This document shows, piece after piece, positions 24,084 through 32,972 of a stretch of DNA of 36,001 nucleotides. The DNA is taken from contig JAUSPI010000066.1 of NCBI GenBank assembly GCA_030655775.1, positions 1-36,001 of the forward strand. The letters are read 5' to 3'. A program made the position numbers and the translations under genes. Position 1 is the stretch's first letter; each line of letters opens with the position of its first letter. Below the pieces are notes generated by a model. It saw only the letters and a program-made list of their open reading frames with translations, did not search any database and was not told where the DNA came from. The stretch comes from Syntrophales bacterium (GTDB lineage: Bacteria; Desulfobacterota; Syntrophia; Syntrophales; JADFWA01).

Positions 24084-24503
24084 TCATTCTCCGATTATTT
24101 TCACCAGGACCCTTTTCTTTCTCCGGCCGTCGAATTCACCGTAGAAGATCTGTTCCCAAGGACCGAAATCAAGCCTGCCGTCGGTTATGGCAACAACGAC
24201 TTCTCTGCCCATAATTTGCCTTTTCAGGTGGGCGTCTCCGTTATCCTCACCGGTTCGATTATGAAAATAACGGGAGATCGGCTCATGCGGGGCGAGTTCT
24301 TCGAGCCATCCCTCGTAGTCCCGATGAAGGCCTGACTCATCATCATTGATGAAGACCGATGCCGTTATGTGCATGGCATTACAGAGCAGAAGGCCTTCTA
24401 TGACTCCGCTTTCCCGCAGGCACTCATTTACTTGTGGAGTGATATTAACAAAAGCCCTCCTTGAGGGTACGTTAAACCAGAGTTCCTTTCGGTAACTTTT
24501 CAT
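24084..24503 (-). CDS. yjbQ: YjbQ-family protein (UPF0047)
   Basis: This 139-residue protein shows the UPF0047/YjbQ pattern: [20 protein letters not shown], the [10 protein letters not shown] segment, [13 protein letters not shown], the [21 protein letters not shown] metal-site region and the closing [20 protein letters not shown]. The family forms small trimeric alpha/beta proteins with a His-rich site; a thiamine-phosphate-synthase-like activity is reported for some members. The ATG at 24503 follows GGGGAGG by 5 nt; a longer start at 24509 overlaps that site. It is apparently monocistronic. A mobile element ends exactly at its stop codon. Confidence 0.92.
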   Translation of the reverse strand: MKSYRKELWFNVPSRRAFVNITPQVNECLRESGVIEGLLLCNAMHITASVFINDDESGLHRDYEGWLEELAPHEPISRYFHNRTGEDNGDAHLKRQIMGREVVVAITDGRLDFGPWEQIFYGEFDGRRKKRVLVKIIGE

Positions 24504-24717
24504 AAGCACCTCCCCATCGTGATCGATTTTGTATTATAGCTAATCATTTCTTCTTTTCCAAATTCCTTTTATAAATTTTCCCGGTTTTTAGAATTGAAAC
24601 TATTTACACTAATGGCTATAATCAATTTTCATGAAAATATGTGAAACGAAATATGGTTAGTAACTGCGATAGCCACAGACAAAAACGAGTACTCATTAAA
24701 ATTATCGGTGAATAGCA

Positions 24718-26046
24718 ATGAAACATAATCCGCGAAAGGACATCCGAAAGATTTTTGATGCAGGGTTAAAAGCCGCCGATCCGAAAGAAGCAGTTTCCCG
24801 CGCTGTGTGCCTTTTAGCCGATGACCGACTGCAGGTCGGAGAACAATACTACGATTTGGGACAATTCGACAGGATCATCGTGGTTGGTGCCGGCAAGGCG
24901 GCAGCCCCTATGGCCGCTGCCATCGAAGATATTTTGGGGCCGCGAATAAGCGATGGTTTCATATCGACAAAATACGGACACGGCCTCCCCTTAAAACGGT
25001 TCGTCGTCACTGAAGCTGGACATCCCGTCCCCGACGAGGCCGGACTTGCCGCTTCACGGCACATCATCAATCTGCTCGAACAGTCTGACGAGAGAGACCT
25101 GATAATCTGCCTGATCTCAGGCGGTGGCTCCGCCCTCATGCCGCTTCCGGTTTCCGGTATTTCGCTAACAGATAAACAAAAAACAACTCAGATCCTCCTT
25201 GCCTGTGGAGCAACGATCCATGAGATCAACACGATACGCAAGCACATTTCAGGAATTAAAGGGGGAAAGCTCGCCCGGGCGGCCTTCCCGGGAACTCTCA
25301 TCACACTGATACTGTCAGATGTAATCGGTGACAATCTTGATGTAATCGCCTCCGGACCAACGGTTCCCGACAGAAGCACATTCGCCGATTGTACGAAAAT
25401 ACTGGAAAAATATAATATTACGGACGAGATTCCGCCTCATGTTATCGAATACCTGAAAAGGGGTGCCCGGGGCATAGAGCCTGAGACACCTAAACTAAAA
25501 GATACCATTTTTGACAAGACCGATGTCCTTATTATAGGAAGTTTAAGCCTCTCAATTGACGCTGCAAGGGATAAAGCGGTTGCCTCGGGTTACAACACGC
25601 TCATCCTGTCCTCCTTTATCGAGGGAGAAACCCGTGATGTCGCAAAGGTTCACGCAGCCATCATCAAGGAAATTTTAAAATCAGGGAATCCTGTTCCAAG
25701 GCCTGCCTGTATCATATCAGGAGGTGAAACCACCGTCACCATTCATGGGAATGGTCTTGGAGGACGTAATATGGAATTTGTTCTGGCCGCTGCCATTGAG
25801 ATAGAGGGGCTTGATGGAACTGTTGTCTTAAGTGGAGGAACAGACGGCACTGACGGACCAACAGATGCGGCAGGCGCCATTGCCGACGGTACAACCGTTC
25901 AAAGAGGCATGGCTAAAGGATATAACGCTTCAGAGTTTCTTAAAAAAAACGACTCGTACAATTTCTTCAAAGTTCTCGAAGATTTACTGATGACAGGACC
26001 AACCATGACCAACGTAATGGATTTAAGGGTCCTGTTAGTTGTTTAA
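24718..26046 (+). CDS. Glycerate 2-kinase (MOFRL family)
   Basis: This 442-residue protein matches the GckA/TtuD-type glycerate kinases, which convert D-glycerate to 2-phosphoglycerate with ATP. Visible features are IIVVGAGKAAAPMA (about 54-67), EAGHPVPDEAG, LICLISGGGSALMPLP (about 130-145), RKHISGIKGGKLA, LILSDVIGDNLDVIASGPTV and the C-terminal MOFRL module, ISGGETTVTIHGNGLGGRNMEF, with a GTDGTDGPTDAAG motif. It ends GPTMTNVMDLRV, the usual family ending. No strong ribosome binding site precedes the ATG. It converges on the GpgS-like gene with a 3-bp gap, which may reflect a shared role in glycerate/glucosylglycerate metabolism. Confidence 0.93.
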   Translation: MKHNPRKDIRKIFDAGLKAADPKEAVSRAVCLLADDRLQVGEQYYDLGQFDRIIVVGAGKAAAPMAAAIEDILGPRISDGFISTKYGHGLPLKRFVVTEAGHPVPDEAGLAASRHIINLLEQSDERDLIICLISGGGSALMPLPVSGISLTDKQKTTQILLACGATIHEINTIRKHISGIKGGKLARAAFPGTLITLILSDVIGDNLDVIASGPTVPDRSTFADCTKILEKYNITDEIPPHVIEYLKRGARGIEPETPKLKDTIFDKTDVLIIGSLSLSIDAARDKAVASGYNTLILSSFIEGETRDVAKVHAAIIKEILKSGNPVPRPACIISGGETTVTIHGNGLGGRNMEFVLAAAIEIEGLDGTVVLSGGTDGTDGPTDAAGAIADGTTVQRGMAKGYNASEFLKKNDSYNFFKVLEDLLMTGPTMTNVMDLRVLLVV

Positions 26047-26049
26047 GAA

Positions 26050-27420
26050 TTAAGATTTCTTGTAAATTGCGTTTTCTTCTTTAATCGCTCCTTCGATATC
26101 ATGCAGGATCATGGGCATCTTCATGATAACGCGTTCCCATGTAACAGTTTTCGGTATCTCAAAGGGCTGGTTATGTATTTCTCCCTCTACCGTCAGGATA
26201 TCTCTACCCAGTCCCGCATTGAGATACTCCTTGAATCTTTCATCGCCTGAAAGGAAGCGCAAAAAACGTTCCGTAAGGCGGTGCGAAGAGGTAAGAATAT
26301 CACCGGCACAGAGGATGGCATCCCTGAAGACCCCTCGTACTATCGCTTCCTCGGCATTCCGGTCATAAGTAAGCTCTGCAAAGGATGAATTATCTGCATA
26401 CTTCTTGATCATTTCATCAGCCACGTCTAAATACGTAATTGCAAGATCCTGGGCAAAGTGGTCTGAGATTTCAAGTCCCTCCTCAATGACCAGAGTTGTG
26501 AGTAGAATAGTAACAATGTCGATGGCCATCTTAAAGAGGCCCTTCTCCTTATCATCCTCAGAAACCTCCTGATGCTTATGGTCAAAGGAACTCATGGAGA
26601 TCTGTACCTGAGCAATATTGGTTGCTTTACGATAAACCTCTATAAGTGTAAAAATTTCCACGCCCCAGTTGGTTGCAAAATGCATACGTCTGAGTAAACT
26701 TACATCGAATACTACCTCTCCCGAAAGCTGGTAATTGAAGGCCAGAAGGAAATCGATGATCCGCAATAGCTTCATATCTTCAGACTCTGAAAACTTTCGT
26801 CTAAAGGCCAGAAGAAGAGGATCCAGGAGAAGCCGTTTCACACGTCCGTACATCTTCTCGTCTGCTATCCTGGAATAGAAGGCCTTGGAAAACTGATAAT
26901 CAAGAACGAGAACCGGATAAAAAAGGCGGTCAAGCTGGTGGCAGCGAAAGGTTTTTATGTCAGCATCTATTACACCAACACTCCCGGCCTTTAATGCCTG
27001 CGCAACGCCAAAGGACATGAATATGTTTTTTCCCTTGCCCGGTTCACCCAGCCCGAGGCCAGCATCCCTGAACCGATCATAGATTGCGGCAAATCCGCGG
27101 CCCTGGTTGTGCTGGATCAGGCAGTTTTTAAGGCCGCCTTTTTTAAGGATCTCCGCAAGGAGTAGCGCTTCATCGTCAGTTGCAGCATCAAGGCCGAAGA
27201 TGATATTCGAAAGGTATGAAGCATTTCTCAATTGCCTGACAATATTTTCAAAAACAGGTCTGTTTCCCTCCAGGGTAAATTCCGTAGCCAGCGTCGGAAT
27301 GACGAGCACAGGCTTTTTCCTTTTTGCACTTAACTTTAAACGAGGCCTGAGGTTATGGTTTTCCTTACCAAGGAGGTACAGGTTGGTTACTTTTATATGT
27401 TTCTGAGAGAAATTTGTCAT
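26050..27420 (-). CDS. GT81/GpgS-like family 2 glycosyltransferase
   Basis: This 456-residue GT-A-fold enzyme has an N-terminal nucleotide-sugar domain (VLVIPTLATEF at about 38, NIIFGLDAATDDEALLLAE) and a metal-binding D152-A-D154 in GVIDADIKTF. It then carries LDYQFSKAFYSRIADEKMYG-RVKRLLLDPLL, the F/YxKxxYxR...GRV pattern of glucosyl-3-phosphoglycerate synthase and relatives. SGEVVFD and the later HKHQ segment also fit. It likely makes a phosphorylated glucosyl- or mannosylglycerate osmolyte from 3-phosphoglycerate; the exact sugar is not readable. The C-terminal 170 residues are helical. AAGGAGG precedes the ATG at 27420. Confidence 0.75.
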   Translation of the reverse strand: MTNFSQKHIKVTNLYLLGKENHNLRPRLKLSAKRKKPVLVIPTLATEFTLEGNRPVFENIVRQLRNASYLSNIIFGLDAATDDEALLLAEILKKGGLKNCLIQHNQGRGFAAIYDRFRDAGLGLGEPGKGKNIFMSFGVAQALKAGSVGVIDADIKTFRCHQLDRLFYPVLVLDYQFSKAFYSRIADEKMYGRVKRLLLDPLLLAFRRKFSESEDMKLLRIIDFLLAFNYQLSGEVVFDVSLLRRMHFATNWGVEIFTLIEVYRKATNIAQVQISMSSFDHKHQEVSEDDKEKGLFKMAIDIVTILLTTLVIEEGLEISDHFAQDLAITYLDVADEMIKKYADNSSFAELTYDRNAEEAIVRGVFRDAILCAGDILTSSHRLTERFLRFLSGDERFKEYLNAGLGRDILTVEGEIHNQPFEIPKTVTWERVIMKMPMILHDIEGAIKEENAIYKKS

Positions 27421-27784
27421 GGTTTCTTGCCTCCTTAATTTACTGCTGCTATTTTAAGCCAAAATTCACAGCAGTCACCTGCTGCAAAATCCGGGTTCCG
27501 GGTAAAAAACTGTTATGGCGAGCTTGTGGATGCACTTTTATACCAGAGGGAAAACCAGACTGTCAACCGCCATTTTGCCAGCCGCTGTGATCATATCTGC
27601 TCTATCAACTACCATTTTTATCAAACAATTAACATTCCTCCGGATTTTTTCTTCATCCCTCTTCCTGATTATATGTCTTGTTATAAATTTGAATGGCAAT
27701 ATTGTTCTTGACGGGATTATCAATTTTAATTAACATGAAATATTAGTTTTTAGATAGAAAATAAACTTCAGGGAGGCATATGAA
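27421..27784. other. Intergenic region upstream of pdxS
   Basis: About 360 bp between two divergent genes. It holds a candidate promoter for pdxS (27708-27736) and the pdxS ribosome binding site (27771-27776). A 72-codon open frame at 27515-27733 has no ribosome binding site or recognisable product. Nothing else is seen. Confidence 0.6.
27708..27736 (+). promoter_or_regulatory. Candidate sigma70 promoter of pdxS
   Basis: TTGACG (27708-27713), a 17-bp spacer and TAACAT (27731-27736) form a reasonable sigma70 promoter. The predicted start near 27743 leaves a leader of about 40 nt before the GTG start of pdxS, with GGGAGG at 27771-27776. No riboswitch-like fold fits in so short a leader. Confidence 0.5.
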
Positions 27785-28666
27785 GTGGACAAAAAGAAAT
27801 ATGAATTGAATGTTCAACTGGCTCAGATGTTAAAGGGCGGCGTCATTATGGATGTTGTCACTGCGGAGCATGCAAAGATCGCCGAGGAGGCCGGAGCTGT
27901 GGCAGTTATGGCCCTGGAACGTGTTCCCGCAGACATCCGCAAAGATGGTGGTGTTGCCCGTATGTCCGATCCCGCACTTATTGCATCGATCAAAGAGACA
28001 GTATCGATACCTGTTATGGCCAAGGTACGTATCGGTCACTTTGTGGAGGCCCAGGTTCTGGAAAGTCTAAAAATTGACTATATTGATGAGAGCGAGGTCT
28101 TGACCCCCGCCGATGAAGAATGTCATATTGACAAGACTAAATTTAGAATCCCTTTTGTTTGCGGGGCCCGCAATCTGGGTGAGGCACTGCGCCGCATAGC
28201 TGAGGGAGCAGCAATGATCCGCACCAAGGGCGAAGCGGGGACTGGGAATGTGGTTGAAGCAGTTCGCCATATTCGAACAATAAACCGTGAAATCAGACAG
28301 CTCGTCAACATGCCTGTGGAGGAGGTTGTCGGTTTTGCCAAGGACAATGGTTGCCCGTATGAGATTGCGCTCCAAGTTCGAGAACTCGGCAGATTGCCCG
28401 TTGTTAACTTTGCAGCGGGCGGTATAGCAACACCCGCGGATGCAGCCTTAATGATGCAACTTGGCTGCGACGGCATCTTTGTGGGATCCGGGATATTCAA
28501 ATCGGAAAACCCTTCTAAACGTGCAACGGCAATAGTTAAGGCAACTGCATACTATAACGATCCGGCAAAAATTCTGGAAGCCTCGATGGAACTTGGTAAT
28601 GCCATGCCGGGACTTGAAATTTCTGACATCCCGGAATCGCAGATCCTGGCGACACGTGGCTGGTAG
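27785..28666 (+). CDS. pdxS: Pyridoxal 5'-phosphate synthase, synthase subunit PdxS
   Basis: This 293-residue enzyme builds pyridoxal 5'-phosphate from ribose-5-phosphate, glyceraldehyde-3-phosphate and ammonia, in a 12-mer decorated with PdxT. Key residues are in place: D23 in GGVIMDVV, K80 in [10 protein letters not shown] (Schiff base with the pentose phosphate) and K148 in [30 protein letters not shown] and [12 protein letters not shown] are the phosphate-binding loops. The start is GTG at 27785 with GGGAGG 8 nt upstream; a nearby ATG (27780) is out of frame and quickly terminates. The partner pdxT follows after 156 bp. Confidence 0.97.
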   Translation: MDKKKYELNVQLAQMLKGGVIMDVVTAEHAKIAEEAGAVAVMALERVPADIRKDGGVARMSDPALIASIKETVSIPVMAKVRIGHFVEAQVLESLKIDYIDESEVLTPADEECHIDKTKFRIPFVCGARNLGEALRRIAEGAAMIRTKGEAGTGNVVEAVRHIRTINREIRQLVNMPVEEVVGFAKDNGCPYEIALQVRELGRLPVVNFAAGGIATPADAALMMQLGCDGIFVGSGIFKSENPSKRATAIVKATAYYNDPAKILEASMELGNAMPGLEISDIPESQILATRGW

Positions 28667-28672
28667 AAGATT

Positions 28673-28727
28673 AAGTGCCTAAAGTGAGCTAAAGTTAACT
28701 GATTAAGACACTTAACTTTAGGCACTT
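28673..28727. repeat. Nested inverted repeats between pdxS and pdxT
   Basis: AAGTGCCTAAAGT (28673-28685) pairs perfectly with ACTTTAGGCACTT (28715-28727). CTAAAGTTAA (28689-28698) pairs with TTAACTTTAG (28712-28721). The two stems share the right-hand strand, so only one can form at a time. There is no T-run right after the stem, so it is a weak terminator candidate at best. It could be an intergenic repeat relic or an mRNA processing signal. Confidence 0.6.
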
Positions 28728-28822
28728 TAGTTCACTTCACTCTTCAAACTTCTTACATGAATCGGGACAGCACCTGTTTTGTTAGCGGTACTATCCCCAT
28801 TTGCACTTATCGAGAGAAATAA

Positions 28823-29479
28823 ATGTCATTGAAGGCAATCGGTGTGCTTGATCTTCAGGGTGATGTTGTTGAACACCTTGATCACCTTGAACGTCTGGGG
28901 CTTACCGGTGTACGTGTAAAAGAACCTACGGACTTTACTCACCTTGCCGGATTAATCATACCCGGTGGTGAAAGCACATGTCTCTTTCGGTTGCTGAATA
29001 TTTTCGGTATCAAGGAAATTATTATTCGTGAATTTCAGCGTGGGCTAAAGCTCTGGGGAACGTGCGCGGGAGCTATCCTACTCGCTAAAAGTATTGTAGG
29101 CGAAGCACCATGTCTCGGTCTTATCGATATTGAAATCCGGCGAAATGCTTTTGGAAGTCAACTGGACAGTTTTACTTCTGAGGCTCTTGTCCCCCGTGTG
29201 GCACCACAGCCGATACCCCTGACGTTTATTCGTGCTCCAAAAATTACTCAAGTAGGTGTTGGCGTTGACGTGCTGCTCCAGCAAAACGATTATATTGCGG
29301 CTGCGGAAAGTTCTAATATTCTTGTAACAGTTTTTCATCCAGAGCTTACACCATGCCTTGCATTCCATCGCTATTTCGCCCTTAAATGCGGCCTTAAACC
29401 CTCAAAAGATGAAAATCCTTCTTTATTTGATCCCACTTGGGACAGCAAAAGCTGGACCCGATACGTTAAGGTCATTTAA
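28823..29479 (+). CDS. pdxT: Pyridoxal 5'-phosphate synthase, glutaminase subunit PdxT
   Basis: This 218-residue class I glutamine amidotransferase feeds ammonia to PdxS. Visible are GVLDLQGDVVEHL, the oxyanion segment IIPGGESTCLFRLL (about 45-58), nucleophile C81 in WGTCAGAI and the H172/E174 pair in FHPELT. About 25 residues beyond the usual PdxT end (SLFDPTWDSKSWTRYVKVI) form an unassigned tail. No strong ribosome binding site is seen at 28823. It lies 156 bp after pdxS, with an inverted repeat between, so expression may be partly uncoupled. Confidence 0.96.
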   Translation: MSLKAIGVLDLQGDVVEHLDHLERLGLTGVRVKEPTDFTHLAGLIIPGGESTCLFRLLNIFGIKEIIIREFQRGLKLWGTCAGAILLAKSIVGEAPCLGLIDIEIRRNAFGSQLDSFTSEALVPRVAPQPIPLTFIRAPKITQVGVGVDVLLQQNDYIAAAESSNILVTVFHPELTPCLAFHRYFALKCGLKPSKDENPSLFDPTWDSKSWTRYVKVI

Positions 29480-29535
29480 GTTGAAAAACTGTTCAGTAAT
29501 TGGATTTGTTATCGAAGATTTTTCACTAATCCCTG

Positions 29536-30891
29536 TCAATTCTGCTTTAAACCATACTTGTTGAGTTTATACCGCAACATTCGCTCGCTGATGCCGAGTA
29601 TTTTAGCAGCTTTTGTCTGGTGGTAGTCAGTTTCTTCCATAGCCTCCTGGATTCGCTTCCGTTCCAGCATATCAAGCGATTCTTTCAGCGTTTTCCGGTC
29701 ATCTCCGGAATAAGGTGACACTTCCCTGAAGGGTAAGTCCTGAATGGATATCACCGGACTTCTCGAGACAACCACCGCCCTTTCAATAATGTTTTCCAGC
29801 TCCCTGACATTGCCCGGATAATCATACTTCAGAAGGAGGTCTTTCGCCTCGCTGCTTAAATCTTCTATCTCCCTTCTATTTTCAGAGGCAAAGCGGCGCA
29901 GAAAATGTTCAATCAATAAAGGAATGTCCTCTTTTCTTTCTCGCAGCGGCGGAATGGACACTACAACCACATTGACTCTGTAAAACAGGTCTTCTCTGAA
30001 AGTACCCTGCTTCACCTTTGCTTCCAGGTCCTGGTTGGTTGCACTAATTATTCTAATATCTGAACGAAGTGTCTCATTTCCCCCTAAACGTTGAAATTCA
30101 CGTTCCTGGAGAAATCTGAGAAATTTGACCTGGACGGGAAGCGACATCTCGCCAATCTCGTCCAGAAAAATAGTCCCCCCATCGGCTTCTTCAAATCGAC
30201 CTATCCTTCTTGAGGTCGCCCCCGTAAATGCACCTTTTTCATAACCGAAAAGTTCGCTTTCGAGCAGGTTTTCAGGCAATGCCCCGCAATTTACTGCAAT
30301 CATCGGCTTTTCCGAACGGGGGCTTATATTATGAATCAATCTGGCAAAGAGTTCTTTGCCGGTGCCACTTTCACCCTGTATCAGGACAGTGGCACGGCTT
30401 GAAGCAACCCTTCCGGCCATATTGATCAGCCTTTCCATTTTGGGGCTTCCGTATATTATCTTGTCAGTGATAACTCCCTTTTTCCATAGCTTCTCGCGGA
30501 GGATTTCATTTTCTCTGATAAGAGTCTGCCGCTCTGAGATCCTATCAATAAGAATATTGAGTTCATCCAGTTCTATGGGCTTGGTAATATAGTCAATGGC
30601 ACCTGCCTTCATGGCATCTACTGCTGTCTCTACCGTCCCGTAGGCAGTCATCATCACGACGTCGATTTCCGGGTTAATATTCTTTATCTTCTTAAGTGCC
30701 TCTATTCCATCCATTTTAGGCATTTTATAATCGAGGATCAACAGGTCAAAATAGCCTTCGAGAACTTTATTGACAGCAGTTTCCCCATCTTCGGCTTCTG
30801 CAACAACATGCCCCTGTCCGACAAGAAAATGCTTAAGCATCTCTCTCTGTGATTGGCCATCCTCAACAACAAGGATATGTAATTTATTCAT
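29536..30891 (-). CDS. NtrC-family sigma54-dependent response regulator
   Basis: This 451-residue regulator has three domains. The receiver (about 3-118) has phospho-Asp D54 in LLILDYKMP and Lys in ITKP. The AAA+ sigma54-interaction domain (about 140-375) has Walker A GESGTGKE, the intact GAFTGA loop that contacts sigma54 and Walker B GGTIFLDEIG. A Fis-type helix-turn-helix ends the protein (MEETDYHQTKAAKILGISER). The intact GAFTGA means it should activate sigma54 promoters. The ATG at 30891 is used; a TTG two codons earlier is less likely. It starts 19 bp after its kinase and is its obvious partner. Confidence 0.95.
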   Translation of the reverse strand: MNKLHILVVEDGQSQREMLKHFLVGQGHVVAEAEDGETAVNKVLEGYFDLLILDYKMPKMDGIEALKKIKNINPEIDVVMMTAYGTVETAVDAMKAGAIDYITKPIELDELNILIDRISERQTLIRENEILREKLWKKGVITDKIIYGSPKMERLINMAGRVASSRATVLIQGESGTGKELFARLIHNISPRSEKPMIAVNCGALPENLLESELFGYEKGAFTGATSRRIGRFEEADGGTIFLDEIGEMSLPVQVKFLRFLQEREFQRLGGNETLRSDIRIISATNQDLEAKVKQGTFREDLFYRVNVVVVSIPPLRERKEDIPLLIEHFLRRFASENRREIEDLSSEAKDLLLKYDYPGNVRELENIIERAVVVSRSPVISIQDLPFREVSPYSGDDRKTLKESLDMLERKRIQEAMEETDYHQTKAAKILGISERMLRYKLNKYGLKQN

Positions 30892-30910
30892 GGTCAAAAT
30901 ATCCTTACAA

Positions 30911-32716
30911 TTATTCTGTCCTTTTTACCGGCAGCAAGACTTCGAAAATAGTTCCTGAACCGGGCTTGCTCTTTACACGAATTTCCCCTCTATGTCCCCG
31001 TATAATCTCATGAGCCAGCGGGAGACCTAAACCTAGTCCTTTCTCTTTCGTTGTATACTCAGGGTCGAAAATGCGATCCACCTCTTCGGGTGTTAATCCA
31101 GAACCCGTATCCGAAACCTCGACACTCACCTTATCTGTCTCATCCGGCTTAACAGAAACTGTAATGGTTCCATCACCGGAAATCGATTCCATTCCATTTT
31201 TAAAGATATTGTAGAGCGCCTGCTCAAGTTTATCAACATCCATGGGAACCAGGGCATCGTTGCCATTCCAGACAGTTTTTATCGTAATACCCCTGGCCTT
31301 GACTTCCTCTTCCATAAGATCAACTATCTTCTGCAAAACATCTACAATAGAGTGGTCGCGAAGTTCCAGTCGACGGCTCCGGAAGAAGGTGACAAACTCC
31401 TCGATGATTCCGTTCAAACGTCTGATCTCATCACGGATAATTTTTGTTATGTGGTAAAATTCTTTTTTCTTTTCTTCACCTTGAGGAGAATGCTCTCGCT
31501 GGAGTCTCTGGCTGGCCATACTGATAGCATTCAATGGGTTACGGATTTCATGAGCTACTCCGGCGGCAAGTTGCCCAAGGGCAGAAAGTCTTTCAGCTCG
31601 CTGGAGTTGTTCTCCCATTTCTTCTATTCTTGCCAGATGCCTTTTCTGATTCCAGTAAAGCGCCCATATCGACACAATACCGATCAGCACGATGAATATC
31701 ATGGAAAAAAACATTCGGGTTTCATTTTCTTTGAGGATTTCGTTGGCCTTATCCATCTCGAGGCCGATCCGTGCATATCCAAACACCCTTTTATTCAGGC
31801 TAAACGGTGTGAGTATTTCGAGAATTTCCTTTCCGTCAAATAGGATCTTATGACTTGCCATCTTTGATTTTTCTGCCAGGATATCTTGGACAATTGAACT
31901 TGTCTTTCCAAATCCTTGTGGAATTTCACCAGCTTGCCCAAGCACCCTTCCCTGCTGATCCATAACCATTAAATAGGTCAGGCCCTGCCCCCACCCCACA
32001 TCTTCAATAACTTTATTAACAGTTACTTTGGTGCTCCAGTACCTTGTTCTTTTGTCATCCAGAGCAATAATAATGGTGCCCCTTTTATCTTTCCGGGGGA
32101 AGGTTATATAACTAATTTCGTCGAGCTTCCCGAATATATTCAATAGATATACAATTATATCTTTGTTTGTGGATATAATTGATGGAACCGTCGGTGCGTC
32201 GGCATCCTGAAGAAAATTTCTGCTCTGAAAAACAATCTTTCCCCGTTTATTGAAAAAAGTGATAAGAGAAAGATTGTCACGGTCGGCTATTTCCCCCATG
32301 TCCTCTGCACTTAGATGCTCCGTTTTCCATTCTTTATCTATTTTCTCTGCAAGATCCCCAAGAGTCTTTACAAGAGATTCTTGGTAAGAAAGTGCCTTAC
32401 CGGTAAGTTTGCCGCCCCCTTTAGGTTCTTTAAGTGCCCGGCGCAGATAATTTATATTTTCCTGCGTTACATTTTCGACGGTTGTAATGATATCAAGTCC
32501 TCTGTTCTCCATGAAACCAATCAGCGTTTTGTCAAGCCTTTTCCGTTCCATGATCCCCATGACCACAACTAAAAATATAAAAACAACGATAACGAGCGAC
32601 ACCGTCAAGGGCATTATATGTTTTGATATCGCTTTCTTATCTCTCTTTAAGGTTTCCACTTCTTCTTCCTCGATAATCTCGTAAAGTCCCGCATCATAAT
32701 ATTCGAATCGCCTCAA
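30911..32716 (-). CDS. Membrane-bound sensor histidine kinase, partner of the NtrC-type regulator
   Basis: This 601-residue kinase has a short acidic N-terminus, a first membrane helix (about 35-57), a periplasmic sensor of about 280 residues (possibly Cache-like, not assignable), a second helix (about 337-355) and a HisKA domain with H389 in GVAHEIRNPLNA. The ATPase domain follows (KLEQALYNIFKNGMES, DTGSGL, KGLGLGLPLAHEI). It should sense an extracytoplasmic signal and phosphorylate the regulator downstream. The only start upstream of the first helix without a strong site is TTG at 32716; an internal GTG at 32659 preceded by GAGG is an alternative, so the N-terminus is uncertain. A palindrome lies 36 bp upstream. 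Confidence 0.92.
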   Translation of the reverse strand: MRRFEYYDAGLYEIIEEEEVETLKRDKKAISKHIMPLTVSLVIVVFIFLVVVMGIMERKRLDKTLIGFMENRGLDIITTVENVTQENINYLRRALKEPKGGGKLTGKALSYQESLVKTLGDLAEKIDKEWKTEHLSAEDMGEIADRDNLSLITFFNKRGKIVFQSRNFLQDADAPTVPSIISTNKDIIVYLLNIFGKLDEISYITFPRKDKRGTIIIALDDKRTRYWSTKVTVNKVIEDVGWGQGLTYLMVMDQQGRVLGQAGEIPQGFGKTSSIVQDILAEKSKMASHKILFDGKEILEILTPFSLNKRVFGYARIGLEMDKANEILKENETRMFFSMIFIVLIGIVSIWALYWNQKRHLARIEEMGEQLQRAERLSALGQLAAGVAHEIRNPLNAISMASQRLQREHSPQGEEKKKEFYHITKIIRDEIRRLNGIIEEFVTFFRSRRLELRDHSIVDVLQKIVDLMEEEVKARGITIKTVWNGNDALVPMDVDKLEQALYNIFKNGMESISGDGTITVSVKPDETDKVSVEVSDTGSGLTPEEVDRIFDPEYTTKEKGLGLGLPLAHEIIRGHRGEIRVKSKPGSGTIFEVLLPVKRTE

Positions 32717-32751
32717 AAGTCAACGTTTTCCTTTAGGGAGTTTCGGGCGCA

Positions 32752-32769
32752 TTCGACAAAATTGTCGAA
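32752..32769. promoter_or_regulatory. Perfect 18-bp palindrome, possible NtrC-type activator site
   Basis: TTCGACAA-aa-TTGTCGAA is a perfect 8-bp dyad with a 2-bp centre. It lies 36 bp ahead of the kinase start and about 195 bp before a sigma54-type promoter, a usual enhancer distance. A half-site TTGTCGAA recurs at 32895-32902, and TTCGACAA recurs near 35561. It may bind the adjacent Fis-type regulator; this is inference. Confidence 0.55.
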
Positions 32770-32946
32770 ATTCGCAAAAAGGCTCCTTATGATATAAATG
32801 GTTGTATTTACAGAATTATTACTGCACTCTCAATCCATTTAATCGACATTTATTTCCTCAAATCTATTATAGGCATACTGTTAGTTTGATGAGATTGTCG
32901 AAAGATATCGTTTGGTTTCTATGTGTTAGAGTTCTTTAAATTGTTC

Positions 32947-32962
32947 TGGCACAGTAGATGCA
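32947..32962 (+). promoter_or_regulatory. Candidate sigma54 (-24/-12) promoter
   Basis: TGGCAC-AGTAG-ATGCA differs from the consensus TGGCAC-N5-TTGCA at one position. The GG and GC cores are separated by exactly 10 bp. It points right, away from the kinase, towards a region with no protein gene on that strand. An NtrC-type regulator lies next door and a palindrome lies upstream at enhancer distance. Confidence 0.6.
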
Positions 32963-32972
32963 ATGAAATATA

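Noticed and set aside
27515-27733. A 72-codon hydrophobic frame upstream of pdxS
   Set aside because: No ribosome binding site, no family resemblance, and it overlaps the best pdxS promoter candidate.
27774-27787. ATG at 27780 as the pdxS start
   Set aside because: It is out of frame with pdxS and terminates after a few codons; the GTG at 27785 has the right spacing to GGGAGG.
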